From CAYQAJ01 sp964415245 (lineage in GTDB: Bacteria > Planctomycetota > Planctomycetia > Pirellulales > Pirellulaceae), in assembly GCA_964415245.1 (NCBI GenBank), contig CAYQAJ010000050.1:1-23000 (forward strand): a stretch of DNA of 23,000 nucleotides, written 5' to 3'. Under the pieces are notes generated by a model. The model was not told where the DNA came from, made no database searches, and worked only from the letters and a program-made list of their open reading frames with translations. A program made the translations under genes and the position numbers. Positions 22,369 to 23,000 of this stretch are shown here, piece after piece (the stretch's first letter is position 1; every line of letters begins with the position of its first letter).

Positions 22369-23000
22369 ATGACGCGGGCAACCGCGGGCCGTGCACCGGC
22401 CCTATTCTCCTTTATCGCCCTGGCAGCCGTCACAACATTGCCGGCGCTTGTGGGCTGCAACAACGACAGCGGCAGCGTCGTGACCGCCGAGTCGAGCAAG
22501 TACCGCGCGGCCGATGGATCGGGCGCTTCCGGCGGCGACGAATCAAGCAAGTCGGGCACCGCGACGGACGATCCGTCGTCGAACAAGACGGCGGACGGCG
22601 GAACGACCGGCGCCGGCCGGAGCGGCCAGGACGACCCCGGCGATGGCAGGGCTACGCCCGACTCCGCCTCTACTGACACGCCCCCTAGCAAGCCTCCCAC
22701 GCAGCCGGGCAATGTCGGCGATCCGATTACCGTCCCCGATGGTATGCCCGACGAGCTGCTCAAATTCATTACGATGCTGCAGAAAAGCCAGCCGCGGGGA
22801 GCTACCCGCGACCAGCAGCGGGCCGACTACATCGAGATGCAAGAGGCGATCGTTACCGCGGCCGATCGCATCATGGCGTCCGAGGCCGACGACGCAACAC
22901 GCAATCGGGCCGCCCATTCCAAGCTCGATGCGTTGAGAACTCTGATCGAGCTCGAAGTGCCGGGCGTCAACGGGCGCATTGCTGACTTCTGCGCGGTGCT
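22369..23000 (+). CDS. Lipoprotein related to the TlpA-like neighbour (5' part; gene runs off the window)
   Basis: The frame opens at ATG 22369, eight bases after GAGGA, and stays open to the window end (210 residues seen). A signal peptide ends in the lipobox-like LVGC at about residues 27-30, so lipid attachment is likely. A long Ser/Gly/Asp/Pro/Thr-rich linker (about 31-120) follows. From about residue 123 a helical domain begins: VPDGMPDELLKFITMLQKSQ ... QEAIVTAADRIMASE. This lines up with the N-terminal helical domain of the upstream TlpA-like protein (VPETKDVAELVKFIDGLKAF ... IQAAAERILELEKD). The missing part may therefore carry a thioredoxin domain; that is inference. It has its own promoter-like region behind the upstream terminator, so it is probably transcribed separately. 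Confidence 0.8.
   Translation, partial: MTRATAGRAPALFSFIALAAVTTLPALVGCNNDSGSVVTAESSKYRAADGSGASGGDESSKSGTATDDPSSNKTADGGTTGAGRSGQDDPGDGRATPDSASTDTPPSKPPTQPGNVGDPITVPDGMPDELLKFITMLQKSQPRGATRDQQRADYIEMQEAIVTAADRIMASEADDATRNRAAHSKLDALRTLIELEVPGVNGRIADFCAV

Overview
The window is GC-rich and densely coded. Its gene mix suggests a member of the Planctomycetota, probably a Pirellulales-like bacterium. This is inferred from gene content (a secreted DUF1080/3-keto-disaccharide hydrolase-type protein, several secreted proteins of unknown role, a flotillin/NfeD pair, TlpA-like proteins with long helical N-termini, a UbiD-family decarboxylase) and from intergenic repeats. No rRNA, tRNA, CRISPR array, insertion sequence or phage gene was seen.

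Layout. 1-325: 5' part of a secreted Gly/Met-rich protein (-). 801-1754: HDOD regulator (-). 2014-3579: unassigned AAA+ ATPase with acidic N-terminus and winged-helix-like region (+). 3580-4146: non-coding, with a strong inverted repeat and a truncated DsbB-like remnant. 4147-4884: secreted DUF1080 protein (+). 4885-5150: tandem octamers and heptamers. 5151-5946: two overlapping small genes of unknown function (+). 6005-7147: secreted TIM-barrel glycosidase-like protein (+). 7166-7468: GYD-domain protein (-). 7570-9156: secreted parallel beta-helix protein (+). 9252-10064: ExeA-type ATPase (-). 10221-10964: RsmE (+). 11176-13572: flotillin and NfeD-like operon (-). 13573-14102: repeat-rich gap. 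14103-15578: leucyl aminopeptidase (-). 15687-17651: UbiD family (+). 17715-18812: prepilin-peptidase homologue without the GxGD motif (+). 18896-19777: LOG family (+). 19886-20659: pteridine-reductase-like SDR (+). 20943-22106: TlpA-like thioredoxin protein (+) with a clear intrinsic terminator. 22369 to the window end: 5' part of a related lipoprotein (+).

Most genes look like unrelated single-gene units. The convincing multi-gene units are the flotillin/NfeD pair, the overlapping hypothetical pair, and the two neighbouring, similarly built TlpA-type genes. Many genes encode exported proteins, including a glycan-related set at 4.1-9.2 kb.

The least explained material is the overlapping pair at 5151-5946 and the non-coding repeats: three copies of an 80-107 bp palindromic element (10978, 13919, 19791), four heptamer-period tandem arrays, and several short perfect hairpins. 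A TANAATGAC-like motif recurs upstream of several genes and is perfectly mirrored in the divergent GYD/beta-helix promoter region.
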